From Paenibacillus glycanilyticus NBRC 16618 (lineage in GTDB: Bacteria > Bacillota > Bacilli > Paenibacillales > Paenibacillaceae): DNA of 64,000 nt. Of this stretch, positions 56,387 to 64,000 are shown piece by piece; the stretch's first letter is position 1; each line of letters begins with the position of its first letter. The notes below the pieces were generated by a model, which searched no databases, had not been told where the DNA came from, and saw nothing but the letters and a program-made list of their open reading frames with translations. The DNA is taken from contig NZ_BILY01000024.1 in the NCBI RefSeq assembly GCF_004000805.1, forward strand, positions 35,529 through 99,528. Direction: 5' to 3'. The translations under genes were made by a program, and so were the position numbers.

Positions 56387-56435
56387 TTGACTCCGTATAA
56401 CGCATCTTGTATAGTTGGTTACATGAGTAACCAAC
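56387..56435 (+). promoter_or_regulatory. Promoter and 22-bp operator of the GntR-ABC operon
   Basis: TTGACT (56387-56392), 17 bp, TATAGT (56410-56415). Overlapping its end is a perfect inverted repeat, GTTGGTTAC-ATGA-GTAACCAAC (56414-56435). This sits over the -10 and the start of transcription, as expected for autorepression by the YtrA-like regulator. Confidence 0.8.
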
Positions 56436-56467
56436 CACTCAGGTAACTAAGAGGTGAGGAAAACACA

Positions 56468-56836
56468 ATGACCTTAATCATCGACGATAGTCGCCCTATC
56501 TTTGTACAGATCGCAGAACGAATCGAAGACGACATCATTCAAGGAAGGCTTCCGGAGGAATCGCAAGTCCCTTCAAAGAACGAATTCGCCTCCTTTTATC
56601 AGATTAACCCCGCTACGGCGGCGAAAGGCGTCAACCTGCTGGTGGACGAAGGAATCTTGTATAAGAAAAGAGGGATTGGGATGTTTGTAGCTACAGGCGC
56701 GCGTGCCGTGCTGGTCGAGAAGCGCAAGGAGCAATTTTTCGAGCAATACGTCGTAACCATGATGCGGGAAGCCGAGAAGCTGGGCATTTCGGCGGATCAA
56801 TTAACGGAAATGATTCGGAGAGGGGAGGCCAAATAA
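56468..56836 (+). CDS. GntR-family repressor, YtrA subfamily
   Basis: A 122-residue regulator with a winged HTH (about 10-75: IQGRLPEESQVPSKNEFASF then INPATAAKGVNLLVDEGI) and only a short C-terminal helical tail, as in YtrA rather than FadR or HutC types. It is first of a three-gene operon with an ABC ATPase and permease. In Bacillus the equivalent operon responds to wall-active antibiotics such as lipid-II binders. The stop overlaps the next ATG by one base. Confidence 0.9.
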   Translation: MTLIIDDSRPIFVQIAERIEDDIIQGRLPEESQVPSKNEFASFYQINPATAAKGVNLLVDEGILYKKRGIGMFVATGARAVLVEKRKEQFFEQYVVTMMREAEKLGISADQLTEMIRRGEAK

Positions 56837-57732
56837 TGAGCAACGTTGTCGAGGTAAGCCGTTTAACCAAATCGTACGGAAATGTTACGGCCGTTAGCGA
56901 GGTATCATTCAAGCTTGAGGCGGACAAAATTTACGGCCTGCTGGGAAGAAACGGCGCCGGCAAAACCACGATCATGCATATGATTACCGCCCAGCTGTTC
57001 GCCACAAGCGGCGTGCTGAAGGTATTCGGCGAAGAGCCGTACGAGAATTCCCGCGTGCTCAGCCAAATCTGCTTCATTAAGGAAAGCCAGAAGTACCCGG
57101 ACAACTATACGGTAAACGACGTGCTGGAGCTGTCCTCCTCCCTGTTCCCGAACTGGGATAGAGAGTTTGCGAATGATCTGGTCAAAGACTTTCAGCTGCC
57201 GCTGAAGCGCAAGATGAAGAAATTGTCCCGCGGCATGCACTCTTCCGTCGGGATTATCGTCGGGCTGGCCAGCCGCGCTCCGCTTACGATCTTTGACGAA
57301 CCGTACCTGGGTCTCGACGCCGTTGCCAGAGCTTTGTTCTACGACCGGCTGATCGAGGACTATTCCGAGAATCCGCGGACGATCGTCCTATCGACGCATT
57401 TGATCGATGAGGTAAGCCGTCTGCTCGAGCATATCATCGTCATCGACGGAGGCAAGGTGCTTATTAATGAGGATGCCGAAGAGCTGCGAGGCTCCGCCTA
57501 TTCCGTGGCAGGCACCGCAACCGCGGTTGAAAGCTTTATCGCCGGCAAAACCGTCATTTCGCGGGAACCGTTCGGCGTACTTCTGACAGCGGGAATTACC
57601 GGCAGGTTATCCGAACAGGATCGGAAGAAGGCCGATGCTCTTAACCTTGCCATCTCTCCGATTTCCTTGCAGCAGCTTATCGTACAGTTAACGGGCAAAA
57701 AAACAGATGTAAAGGGAGGCGCCCCTAAATGA
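56836..57732 (+). CDS. ABC ATPase of a YtrB-like system
   Basis: A 298-residue ATPase with Walker A GRNGAGKTT (about residues 36-44), a signature region reading LSRGMHSSVGIIVGLA (the usual LSGGQ is LSRGM, as in YtrB/EcsA-type exporters), Walker B LTIFDEPYLGLD and H-loop STHLIDEV. It has a C-terminal extension of about 80 residues. GGGGAGG precedes the ATG. The stop overlaps the permease start in ATGA. Confidence 0.9.
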   Translation: MSNVVEVSRLTKSYGNVTAVSEVSFKLEADKIYGLLGRNGAGKTTIMHMITAQLFATSGVLKVFGEEPYENSRVLSQICFIKESQKYPDNYTVNDVLELSSSLFPNWDREFANDLVKDFQLPLKRKMKKLSRGMHSSVGIIVGLASRAPLTIFDEPYLGLDAVARALFYDRLIEDYSENPRTIVLSTHLIDEVSRLLEHIIVIDGGKVLINEDAEELRGSAYSVAGTATAVESFIAGKTVISREPFGVLLTAGITGRLSEQDRKKADALNLAISPISLQQLIVQLTGKKTDVKGGAPK

Positions 57733-58409
57733 ACCGAATTGGCAATGTACTGAAAATGCATCAACGCGACAAGTTCGCGTGGCTGATCATCCCGTTCATG
57801 ATTCTCGGCTCCAGCTTTGTGATCAATCTGATCGTCGGGTTTCTGAGCGGCGTCGGGATTTACACCGGCGGTCTGATGTCCATCTTTATCTACATGTTTG
57901 TGCTTGGCATCATTGTTCTCCCGCAAACCTTTCCTTTTGCGATCAGCTTCAGCGTCCGGCGAACCGACTATTACGCGGGTACAGTCTTACACGCATTGAT
58001 CTCCGGCGGTTTCACGGCTATTATTCTGCTGCTGCTCAGCGCGATCGAGAAAGCGACCAACTTCTGGGGTACGGGACTACACTTTTTCCATCTTCCTTTT
58101 TTGACGGACGGCAATATCGTTCAGCAGTTTATCTTTAACTTCCTGACCCTTGTCCTGCTCTTCTTCTGGGGCTTTGCGATCGGCAGCGTATTCCGGAAAT
58201 TCCGGGCGATTGGCCTATTCGTTCTGACGCTGGCCTGCCTGCTGGCCACCACCATTATGATGGTTCTCATTATCTCCAAAGACTGGTGGGATGAGATCGC
58301 GAACTGGTTCATGGATCTTACGGCCTTTGGGCTGTCGCTGTGGTTCCTGCCGATCATCCTTATCTTCGCTATCGTCTCGTTTGCGCTGATCCGCAGATCG
58401 ACCGTCTGA
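57729..58409 (+). CDS. ABC permease subunit of the GntR-regulated operon
   Basis: A 226-residue membrane protein with six membrane segments, beginning with a short cytoplasmic part and IIPFMILGSSFVINLIVGFL. The FAISFSVRRTDYYAGTVLH loop (about residues 77-95) is typical of permeases linked to YtrA-type operons. It is translationally coupled to the ATPase gene. The substrate is unknown; relatives help in resistance to envelope-active peptides. Confidence 0.85.
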   Translation: MNRIGNVLKMHQRDKFAWLIIPFMILGSSFVINLIVGFLSGVGIYTGGLMSIFIYMFVLGIIVLPQTFPFAISFSVRRTDYYAGTVLHALISGGFTAIILLLLSAIEKATNFWGTGLHFFHLPFLTDGNIVQQFIFNFLTLVLLFFWGFAIGSVFRKFRAIGLFVLTLACLLATTIMMVLIISKDWWDEIANWFMDLTAFGLSLWFLPIILIFAIVSFALIRRSTV

Positions 58410-58513
58410 TTTTTGCTCCCCCTTATCCGGGCATCCAGTGTCATCGGCTGTTGCTGTTGAATACAACGGTAATACCAATGCTGCTGGACTGCCAGACAAG
58501 GGGGATTTTTCAT

Positions 58514-59554
58514 ATGGATTTGCGGAGCTTGTTAAACCTTGATGACTATGAACTGTTGGAGGTAATCCATGATGCGCGCAGCGGACTTACCGCAGTTATC
58601 GCAATCCATAGCACAAAGCTTGGCCCCGGGCTTGGGGGCTGCAGAATGTGGAACTACCCCTCCGTGGAGGATGCAATCATAGATGCCGTCAGGCTGGCCC
58701 GGGGCATGACCTATAAATCGGCGATGGCGGAGCTGCCCTTCGGCGGAGGCAAAGCGGTTATTATCGGAGACCCGGGCAAGGACAAAAATGAACGGCTGTT
58801 CCGGGCTTTCGGGCGTTTCATTAACCGGCTGCAGGGCGAGTATATTACCGGCATGGACGTCGGAACAACCTCAGCCGATATGGACTGGGTGTTCCAAGAG
58901 ACGAGTTACGTTACCGACATCACCGGATCGCTTGGCGCGGCGGGTACTTTTACGGCGGATATGACCGCTTACGGCGTCTTTCTGGCGATGAAGGCCTCCC
59001 TGAAAAAGCTGGACGGCTCGGAAAGCCTGTCCGGCAAAGTCGTTGCGGTTCAGGGACTCGGAAAAGTCGGCATGTTCCTCTGCCGATATCTGGCGCATGC
59101 CGGAGCCAAGCTGGTCGTGTCCGACCTGAACGATGAGCTCGTCCGGAAGGCCGTGCAGGACTATGGTGCCCGGGCCGCAGGCGTGGATCAAATCGCGCGC
59201 GAGCTGTGCGATATCTTCTCCCCTTGCGCGCTTGGCGGCATCATTAACGATGCGAGCATCCCCCAGCTGCAGTGCCGGATTGTTGCCGGAGCCGCCAATA
59301 ATCAGCTGGCGGAGGAACGGCACGGCGATGTGCTGCATCGGCGGGGCATCCTGTATGCGCCGGACTATGTAATCAACGCCGGCGGCATCATCGTGACCGC
59401 CGCCGAGCTGAACGACAATTCTCCGTCCTACGCCAGAAGCCGCGTCGAACAGATCTACCGCACGCTGACGAACGTGTTCGACTGGTCCGACAAGCATGGC
59501 GTATCCACCGCCAAAGCCGCAAATCAGCTGACCGAGCAGCTGCTCGGCGAGTAA
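58514..59554 (+). CDS. Leu/Phe/Val-type amino-acid dehydrogenase
   Basis: A 346-residue NAD-dependent dehydrogenase of the Glu/Leu/Phe/Val family. It shows LGPGLGGCRMW (about residues 38-48), the catalytic Lys region MAELPFGGGKAVIIGDPGKD (about 73-92), TGMDVGTTSADMDW and the Rossmann motif VQGLGKVGMFL (about 180-190). The size suits leucine dehydrogenase (about 365) or phenylalanine dehydrogenase; substrate choice cannot be settled here. It would interconvert branched-chain or aromatic amino acids and 2-oxo acids. The ATG at 58514 has GGGGGA upstream. No bkd genes are near. Confidence 0.9.
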   Translation: MDLRSLLNLDDYELLEVIHDARSGLTAVIAIHSTKLGPGLGGCRMWNYPSVEDAIIDAVRLARGMTYKSAMAELPFGGGKAVIIGDPGKDKNERLFRAFGRFINRLQGEYITGMDVGTTSADMDWVFQETSYVTDITGSLGAAGTFTADMTAYGVFLAMKASLKKLDGSESLSGKVVAVQGLGKVGMFLCRYLAHAGAKLVVSDLNDELVRKAVQDYGARAAGVDQIARELCDIFSPCALGGIINDASIPQLQCRIVAGAANNQLAEERHGDVLHRRGILYAPDYVINAGGIIVTAAELNDNSPSYARSRVEQIYRTLTNVFDWSDKHGVSTAKAANQLTEQLLGE

Positions 59555-59570
59555 GGCGGTTCACACGCAG

Positions 59571-59614
59571 TAAGGGCTGCTCCCTGGTCGCCATGACCAT
59601 GAGGAGCAGCCCTT
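59571..59614 (+). terminator. Hairpin after the amino-acid dehydrogenase gene
   Basis: Arms AAGGGCTGCTCC/GGAGCAGCCCTT enclose an inner TGGTC/GACCA stem. There is no clear U run, so termination efficiency is uncertain. Confidence 0.6.
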
Positions 59615-59700
59615 GCTGCCGTCTTTCGGTTATTCGATTTCTGCCCTCTACTCCTTTATAATGGGAACATAAGCAAGATACCCGAAAGGAGCCGGAACAA

Positions 59701-60936
59701 ATGAAAGAAGAAATTATTAAACGACTGACCTCGTATGTCATTGTCGATACCCAATCCAATGACGAGAGCGAGACCTGCCCATCAACGCCGGGCCAGCTTA
59801 CGCTTGCGAACCAGCTTGTCGAAGAGCTCAAATCGATCGGGATGCAAGAAGTTACGATCGACGCCAACGGTTACGTAATGGCGACTCTGCCGGCTAACAC
59901 CGACAAACAGGTGCCAACTATCGGCTTCCTGGCACACGTTGATACGGCAACCGACTTTACCGGCAAAAACGTAAAGCCGCAGCTGGTCGAATACGAAGGC
60001 GGCGACATTACGCTGAACGAGGCGCTGGGCGTCGTGCTGTCGACGAAGGATTTCCCGGAGCTGGGCAATTACAAAGGCCATACGCTGATGACGACGGACG
60101 GCACAACGCTGCTTGGCGCCGATAATAAGGCCGGCATTGCCGAGATTATGACGGCCATGGCCTATCTGATCGCGAATCCGGACATCAAGCACGGCAAAAT
60201 CCGCGTTGCTTTCACGCCGGACGAAGAGATCGGCCGCGGCCCTCATCTCTTTGACGTAGCCGCTTTTGGCGCCAAATATGCCTACACCGTCGATGGCGGT
60301 CCGCTTGGCGAACTGGAATACGAAAGCTTTAACGCGGCGGCTGCCAAAATTACCGTCAACGGCACCAACGTCCATCCGGGCACGGCCAAAGGCAAAATGG
60401 TCAACTCGATGAAAATCGCCATGGACCTTCACAGCCGTCTGCCGGCAGCCGAAGCGCCCGAGCTTACCGAAGGCTATGAGGGCTTCTATCATCTGAACAC
60501 GCTGCAGGGCGATGTGGAGCAAACCAAAATGTCCTACATCATCCGCGACCATAACCGCGAGAAATTCGAAGAGAAGAAAGCGAATATTACCCGCATCGTC
60601 GAGGAATTGAAGGCGAAACATGGTCCTAACAGCATCGTTCTCGAGCTGAAAGACCAGTACTATAACATGCGCGACAAAATCGAGCCGGTATTCCATATCG
60701 TCGAAATTGCCCGCGATGCGATGGAGAGCCTCGATATCAAGCCGCTTATCAAGCCGATCCGCGGCGGTACCGACGGCTCGCAGCTGTCGTATATGGGCCT
60801 GCCGACTCCGAATATTTTCACCGGCGGCGAGAATTACCACGGCAAATTCGAATATGTCTCCATCGACAACATGGTTAAATCCGTGCAGGTAATTGTCGAG
60901 ATTATCAAACGATTCGAAGCGCGCGGCGAAGAGTAA
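59701..60936 (+). CDS. pepT: Peptidase T (tripeptide aminopeptidase)
   Basis: A 411-residue M20-family zinc peptidase that releases the N-terminal residue of tripeptides in the cytoplasm. Metal-site motifs are GFLAHVDTATDF (His and Asp, about residues 75-86), LLGADNKAGIAEI (bridging Asp, about 138-150), FTPDEEIGRG (catalytic Glu and metal Glu, about 172-181), YTVDGGPLGELEYE and the late His in TGGENYHGKFEYV. AAAGGAG precedes the ATG. The stop is immediately adjacent to the stop of the converging flavin-reductase gene. Confidence 0.96.
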   Translation: MKEEIIKRLTSYVIVDTQSNDESETCPSTPGQLTLANQLVEELKSIGMQEVTIDANGYVMATLPANTDKQVPTIGFLAHVDTATDFTGKNVKPQLVEYEGGDITLNEALGVVLSTKDFPELGNYKGHTLMTTDGTTLLGADNKAGIAEIMTAMAYLIANPDIKHGKIRVAFTPDEEIGRGPHLFDVAAFGAKYAYTVDGGPLGELEYESFNAAAAKITVNGTNVHPGTAKGKMVNSMKIAMDLHSRLPAAEAPELTEGYEGFYHLNTLQGDVEQTKMSYIIRDHNREKFEEKKANITRIVEELKAKHGPNSIVLELKDQYYNMRDKIEPVFHIVEIARDAMESLDIKPLIKPIRGGTDGSQLSYMGLPTPNIFTGGENYHGKFEYVSIDNMVKSVQVIVEIIKRFEARGEE

Positions 60937-61551
60937 TTAAGAAGGCCGTTCTACTTCGAACAGCTCGCCAAGCTTAGCATAGGAAGCGCCTGCCAGACGG
61001 CTGACCGGCTGAAGAGCCGCCGCATCGATATGATTCCGTTCATCCGCGATGGATTCATGCAGATGATAGCGGACAACACGGCCGATCAGCAGGTCCGCAG
61101 CGGGAGCTTCAGCCGTTCCGCCAAGCGGAATCGCTTGCTCCAGCACGCATTCCAGCCGGACCCTGGCCTCCGCTATGCCTGGAACGGAGATGCGTTCGCC
61201 AGGTACCGCCGTCAGTCCGGCAAGAGCAACCTCGCTCTCCTCCGGCGGCAGGCTGGCTGCCGTAGCATTCAGCTTTTCCACATACGATTCATCCGCAATG
61301 TGAACGACAAACTCGCCTCTTGCGATGGCATGACGTGAGGTATCCTTCCGGATACCTCTTTTGCGCTGCACGGATACGGAGATCAGCGGCGGATCTGCCG
61401 TTACGATATTGAAATAACTGAATGGCGCCGCGTTCAGCACGCCATCCTCCGATAAGGTCGTTACCAGGGCAATCGGCCTTGGAATAACCGTACCCGTAAG
61501 CAGCTTGTAATTCTCCCGCTCGCTTAAGTTTTCTGCATCAATCCGAATCAT
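60937..61551 (-). CDS. Flavin reductase-like FMN-binding split-barrel protein
   Basis: A 204-residue protein of the flavin_reduct family. The TGTVIPRPIALVTTLSEDGV segment (about 20-39), NAAPFSYFNIV and the later FVVHIADE stretch are characteristic. It probably binds FMN and may use NAD(P)H. It is last of a three-gene minus-strand group with MhqD-like hydrolase and MhqO-like dioxygenase, so it may take part in quinone or aromatic detoxification. GGAGG precedes the ATG. Confidence 0.88.
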   Translation of the reverse strand: MIRIDAENLSERENYKLLTGTVIPRPIALVTTLSEDGVLNAAPFSYFNIVTADPPLISVSVQRKRGIRKDTSRHAIARGEFVVHIADESYVEKLNATAASLPPEESEVALAGLTAVPGERISVPGIAEARVRLECVLEQAIPLGGTAEAPAADLLIGRVVRYHLHESIADERNHIDAAALQPVSRLAGASYAKLGELFEVERPS

Positions 61552-61571
61552 GAATCCGCCGCCTCCTTTTC

Positions 61572-62177
61572 TTAGAAATGATCTTTATACCAAGCAGCAG
61601 CCGCCGCCACTTCCGAACGGGTAAGCTGATGGCCGAACCGTTCCCAATGCACGTCTACCGTAGCGCCCGCACCGCCAAGCAAGCCTTCCAGCTCGTTTGT
61701 CTCCTCGGGCGAGCAGATCGGATCGTTCTCGCCTGCCCCGATAAATACCGGCACTCCGGACAAATCCGGCAATTCTAGACCGCGGATCGGCACCATCGGA
61801 TGATGCAGAATCGCACCGCGCAGCGAGTCCTTGTAGTGGAACAACAGGCTGCCTGCGATATTAGCTCCGTTGGAGTAGCCCACAGCTACCAGATTACCGC
61901 GATCGAACCCGTACTCCTCTGCCGCCTGGTCAAGGAAATCATTCAGTTCCTTTGTCCGGAACACCAGATCCTCGAGATCAAATACGCCTTCCGCAATCCG
62001 GCGGAAATATCGCGCCATTCCGTTCTCGGATACATTGCCCCGGATGCTGAGTACGGACGACTCCGGCGAAAAGGCTGCAGCAAGCGGCAGCAGGTCATGC
62101 TCCGTGCCGCCTGTGCCATGGAAGAGGACGAGGACCGGCGCTGCCGGATTCGTCCCCTGTTTGAATATATGCTTCAT
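61572..62177 (-). CDS. mhqD: Carboxylesterase/phospholipase-type hydrolase, MhqD-like
   Basis: A 201-residue alpha/beta hydrolase. It shows the oxyanion segment LVLFHGTGGTEHDLLPLA (about 16-33), nucleophile Ser in GYSNGANIA (about 99-107), an Asp in GENDPICS (about 154-161) and catalytic His in FGHQLT (about 184-189). It resembles Bacillus MhqD, induced by catechol and hydroquinones together with MhqO. It lies 30 bases after the dioxygenase gene. Confidence 0.85.
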   Translation of the reverse strand: MKHIFKQGTNPAAPVLVLFHGTGGTEHDLLPLAAAFSPESSVLSIRGNVSENGMARYFRRIAEGVFDLEDLVFRTKELNDFLDQAAEEYGFDRGNLVAVGYSNGANIAGSLLFHYKDSLRGAILHHPMVPIRGLELPDLSGVPVFIGAGENDPICSPEETNELEGLLGGAGATVDVHWERFGHQLTRSEVAAAAAWYKDHF

Positions 62178-62207
62178 GGTATATACCTCCTAAATGATTT
62201 TCTGTTA

Positions 62208-63158
62208 TTAACGATCCAGTTCCATTACCCGTACATCAAACGGTGTGAGCAGCTGCTCCAGCGTTGCGCGGTGCTGCTCGTACCATGCTGGCAGCATCAG
62301 TTGTTCGCCAAGATGTTCAGGATCTTCGTCACGCGCGAACCCTGGAGGATCCGTAGCGATCTCGAACAGTATGCCGCCTTGCTCACGGAAGTAGAGCGCG
62401 TTAAAGTACTGACGGTCGACGATTGGCGTTGGCTGGAAGCCGTTTGCCGCTACATGCTGCTGCCAGGTGAGGTGCTCGGCATCGTCTTTTGCTCTCCAAG
62501 CGATATGGTGAACGGTACCATGACCGCCATGACCGGCCGCCATAGGCTCCGTATTCACGTCAATGATGTTGCCGAGTTCGCCAAACGATTGGTAACGTGC
62601 CAGGCCGTTCTCTTCATCCACTTTCGACAGGCCCATTACATGCTCCAGCAATTGTGCGGTTGCCGCAGGATTCGTGCTGTACAGAATAGCGCCGCCAAAG
62701 CCTTTGATCGCATTTTCCGCCGATACCCCGCCAAACGACCATGCGCTTCTAGGACCTTCTTCGCGTGCCACCAGCTCTACGAGCAAGCCGTCCGGATCCG
62801 CGAATTGCAAGTACTGCTCGCCAAAGCGGGAAGTCTCTTTGAATTCGATCTGGAATTTTGCAAGGCGTTCTTTCCAGAAGCCCAGTGTGCCTTCAGGTAC
62901 AACGTAAGTGGTGTAACCTACTTGACCGCCGCCTACAACGCCTTTACGGGAGTTTTCCCAAGGGAAGAACGTGATGATGGTGCCAGGGCTGCCGGCTTGA
63001 TCGCCGAAGTACAGATGGTACACTTCCGGTGCGTCGAAGTTGATTGTTTTTTTCACGAGCCGGAGACCAAGCACCCCTGCGTAAAAGTCTGTAGTCACCT
63101 GAGGATGTTTTACGAAAGCCGTAATATGATGGATACCTGCGGTACGTTGATTTGTCAT
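62208..63158 (-). CDS. mhqO: Ring-cleaving dioxygenase of the glyoxalase fold, MhqO-like
   Basis: A 316-residue vicinal-oxygen-chelate protein made of paired glyoxalase modules. Metal ligands are probably His in GIHHITAFV (about residue 9), His in VHHIAWRAKDD (about 214) and Glu in GGILFEIATDPPG (about 266). It resembles Bacillus MhqO and acts on hydroquinone or catechol-type compounds. The ATG at 63158 suits the TAGGAGAG site; the GTG at 63167 is too close. An MhqR-like box lies upstream. Confidence 0.9.
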   Translation of the reverse strand: MTNQRTAGIHHITAFVKHPQVTTDFYAGVLGLRLVKKTINFDAPEVYHLYFGDQAGSPGTIITFFPWENSRKGVVGGGQVGYTTYVVPEGTLGFWKERLAKFQIEFKETSRFGEQYLQFADPDGLLVELVAREEGPRSAWSFGGVSAENAIKGFGGAILYSTNPAATAQLLEHVMGLSKVDEENGLARYQSFGELGNIIDVNTEPMAAGHGGHGTVHHIAWRAKDDAEHLTWQQHVAANGFQPTPIVDRQYFNALYFREQGGILFEIATDPPGFARDEDPEHLGEQLMLPAWYEQHRATLEQLLTPFDVRVMELDR

Positions 63159-63199
63159 TATTTCCACTCTCCTAATAGGTTTTTTTTGAATTTTTAAGA

Positions 63200-63215
63200 A
63201 TCTTTAATTTAAGAT
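63200..63215. promoter_or_regulatory. MhqR-like operator before the mhqO-mhqD operon
   Basis: ATCTTTAATTTAAGAT (arms ATCTT/AAGAT) lies 42 bases before the mhqO start. It shares arms with the perfect palindrome in the promoter of the adjacent MarR-family gene. Confidence 0.65.
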
Positions 63216-63252
63216 ATAGGGCCTGACTTGATGTATATGGCTACGACCAACT

Positions 63253-63696
63253 CTATTTGAAGGTCGTCTGCGCGAACTTGCCTAATTTCTTGAGTAGTGA
63301 GCTTGCAGCCTGCTTTTCTTCCGCTGTCAGTCCCCCGACCGCTCCCTCAATTACGAGGGTATGCTGCGGGAACACCTCTTCTATGAACCGTGTCCCTGCT
63401 TCGGTAATTTCGGCGTAGATCAGCCTCCGGTCTTCCGTTGAAGCTCTGCGGCTGACAAAGCCTTTCTTCTCCAGCTTATCGATGACGTAAGTGATATTGC
63501 CGCTGCTCATCAGCACCTTCTCGCCAATTTGCTGCAAGGGCTGCGGACCTTTGTGATACAGAAGCTCCAGCACTCCGAACTCGGTCCGGTTGAGGCCATG
63601 CTTGCGGATATCCCGGTCGGCATGAGCGTTCACCCATTGGCTTGCTCTGGCAAGCGCGATGTAAAGATCAAGCGAATCGTCTTTTTCCTTTTCCAT
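63253..63696 (-). CDS. mhqR: MarR-family repressor, MhqR-like
   Basis: A 147-residue winged-HTH regulator. It begins MEKEKDDSLDLYIALARAS, and its DNA-binding part covers about residues 52-100 (LQQIGEKVLMSSGNITYVID then RASTEDRRLIYAEITEAG, the wing). There is no Cys in the N-terminal region of the OhrR type. The neighbouring dioxygenase and hydrolase genes mirror the Bacillus MhqR regulon, which responds to quinones and diamide-like electrophiles. Probably autoregulated through the palindrome at 63717-63734. Confidence 0.9.
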   Translation of the reverse strand: MEKEKDDSLDLYIALARASQWVNAHADRDIRKHGLNRTEFGVLELLYHKGPQPLQQIGEKVLMSSGNITYVIDKLEKKGFVSRRASTEDRRLIYAEITEAGTRFIEEVFPQHTLVIEGAVGGLTAEEKQAASSLLKKLGKFAQTTFK

Positions 63697-63716
63697 TTGC
63701 TCGCCTCGCTTTCGTT

Positions 63717-63757
63717 TATCTTGATTTTAAGATACTTTATTTCGAGGCAAATGTAAA
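63717..63757 (-). promoter_or_regulatory. mhqR promoter with perfect palindromic operator
   Basis: On the minus strand TTTACA (63752-63757), 17 bp, TATCTT (63729-63734). The -10 forms one arm of the 18-bp palindrome TATCTTGATTTTAAGATA (63717-63734), which resembles the Bacillus MhqR box in its outer arms. Confidence 0.75.
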
Positions 63758-63834
63758 GAGGTTTTTTAAAAAAAGTTTTTAGGGGCTGTCCAACGCTGGA
63801 CAACCCCTTTGCTATCTTTGCCTCTATGCGGGGT

Positions 63835-64000
63835 TTAACGCAAATTAGGCGCGGAATTTTCGCTTGGCGCTTTGTTAGGCGCCGGATTTGGAGCTGCGTT
63901 TGGCGCTTGATTGTTAGGCGCGATGTTATTGCCGCCGCCATTGCTGCCGCCGGTACCGCCACCACCGAATCCTTTGCCGCCGCCAGTACCGCCTGTACCA
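63835..64000 (-). CDS. C-terminus of a glycine-rich, APN-repeat protein (partial)
   Basis: Only the last 55 codons lie in the window; the start is beyond the right edge. The visible part is GTGGTGGGKGFGGGG-type glycine-rich sequence followed by repeated Ala-Pro-Asn units (IAPNNQAPNAAPNPAPNKAP) and ends NSAPNLR. Such low-complexity tails are usual for secreted or wall-linked proteins and spacers. Codon use is GC-rich and consistent with real coding. A GC-rich hairpin (TGTCCA/TGGACA, 63781-63808) follows. I cannot name the protein. Confidence 0.65.
   Translation of the reverse strand, partial: GTGGTGGGKGFGGGGTGGSNGGGNNIAPNNQAPNAAPNPAPNKAPSENSAPNLR

Noticed and set aside
59782..60840. A 352-codon minus-strand frame opposite pepT
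   Set aside because: Shadow of pepT; it has no start signal and no domain.
61800..63197. A 465-codon plus-strand frame opposite mhqO and mhqD
   Set aside because: Antisense to two clearly coding genes, with no recognisable domain.
1..64000. CRISPR arrays, insertion sequences, prophage genes, tRNA and rRNA genes
   Set aside because: I saw no regularly spaced direct repeats of CRISPR type, no transposase or integrase reading frames, and no tRNA- or rRNA-like sequences.

Overview
The window looks like a chromosomal segment of a Paenibacillus-type member of the Bacillales. The evidence is moderately high GC, strong AGGAGG ribosome-binding sites, frequent TTG/GTG starts, U-tailed terminators, and Bacillus-type regulators and operators (PerR, OhrR, MhqR and GlnR-like boxes). 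I found no phage, insertion sequence, CRISPR array, rRNA or tRNA. Most genes are ordinary housekeeping, transport and stress-response genes, and the notable signals are mainly regulatory.

Layout. 1-6.9 kb: a nitrite-assimilation operon on the minus strand (nirB-nirD-nirC-cobA). Its leader carries a two-hexaloop ANTAR antiterminator and a consensus GlnR/TnrA box. Divergent from it are an ANTAR-domain regulator with a degenerate receiver and a phosphoribosyltransferase-like protein that has lost key PRPP-site residues. A possible 29-codon gene lies downstream of cobA. 6.9-16.6 kb: hairpin repeats, a Bcr/CflA-type exporter, a YdjO-like protein, a pirin, a YidC insertase, a membrane multicopper oxidase, a LysR/DapA-type divergent pair and a truncated glycosyltransferase. 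16.7-22.1 kb: an aldo/keto reductase, a TetR circuit controlling a quinone reductase/DsbA-like/tautomerase operon, and a LysR/YeiH pair with a perfect PerR box between them. 22.2-29.9 kb: a TetM-like GTPase, a DUF2961 enzyme, a LysM-anchored 5'-nucleotidase, methionine aminopeptidase, a 67-residue acidic protein and a small membrane protein.

30-37.8 kb: an orphan PAS histidine kinase converges on a four-gene ABC export operon (ATPase, adaptor lipoprotein, FtsX permease, second ATPase with an AbrB-like tail). 37.9-45.1 kb: an acetyltransferase, LipL, a second hairpin-repeat array, a RelP-like alarmone synthetase, PhzF, a split threonine/serine exporter and a MATE pump. 45.1-52.8 kb: a sugar-uptake cluster (ROK regulator, YesN/YesM two-component pair, two permeases, binding lipoprotein) without its own ATPase or hydrolase. 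53.1-64 kb: a polysaccharide deacetylase, an OhrR/glutathione-peroxidase divergon, a YtrA-type GntR-ABC operon, an amino-acid dehydrogenase, pepT, an MhqR/MhqO/MhqD-like electrophile-detoxification cluster, and the C-terminus of a glycine-rich protein cut by the window edge.

How the genes work together. CobA makes the sirohaem precursor that NirB needs, NirC imports nitrite, and the ANTAR protein probably lets RNA polymerase read past the leader terminator. At least four separate oxidant/electrophile circuits (TetR, PerR box, OhrR, MhqR) sit within about 45 kb. Start sites were chosen from ribosome-binding-site spacing, so several proteins are shorter than the longest open frame.
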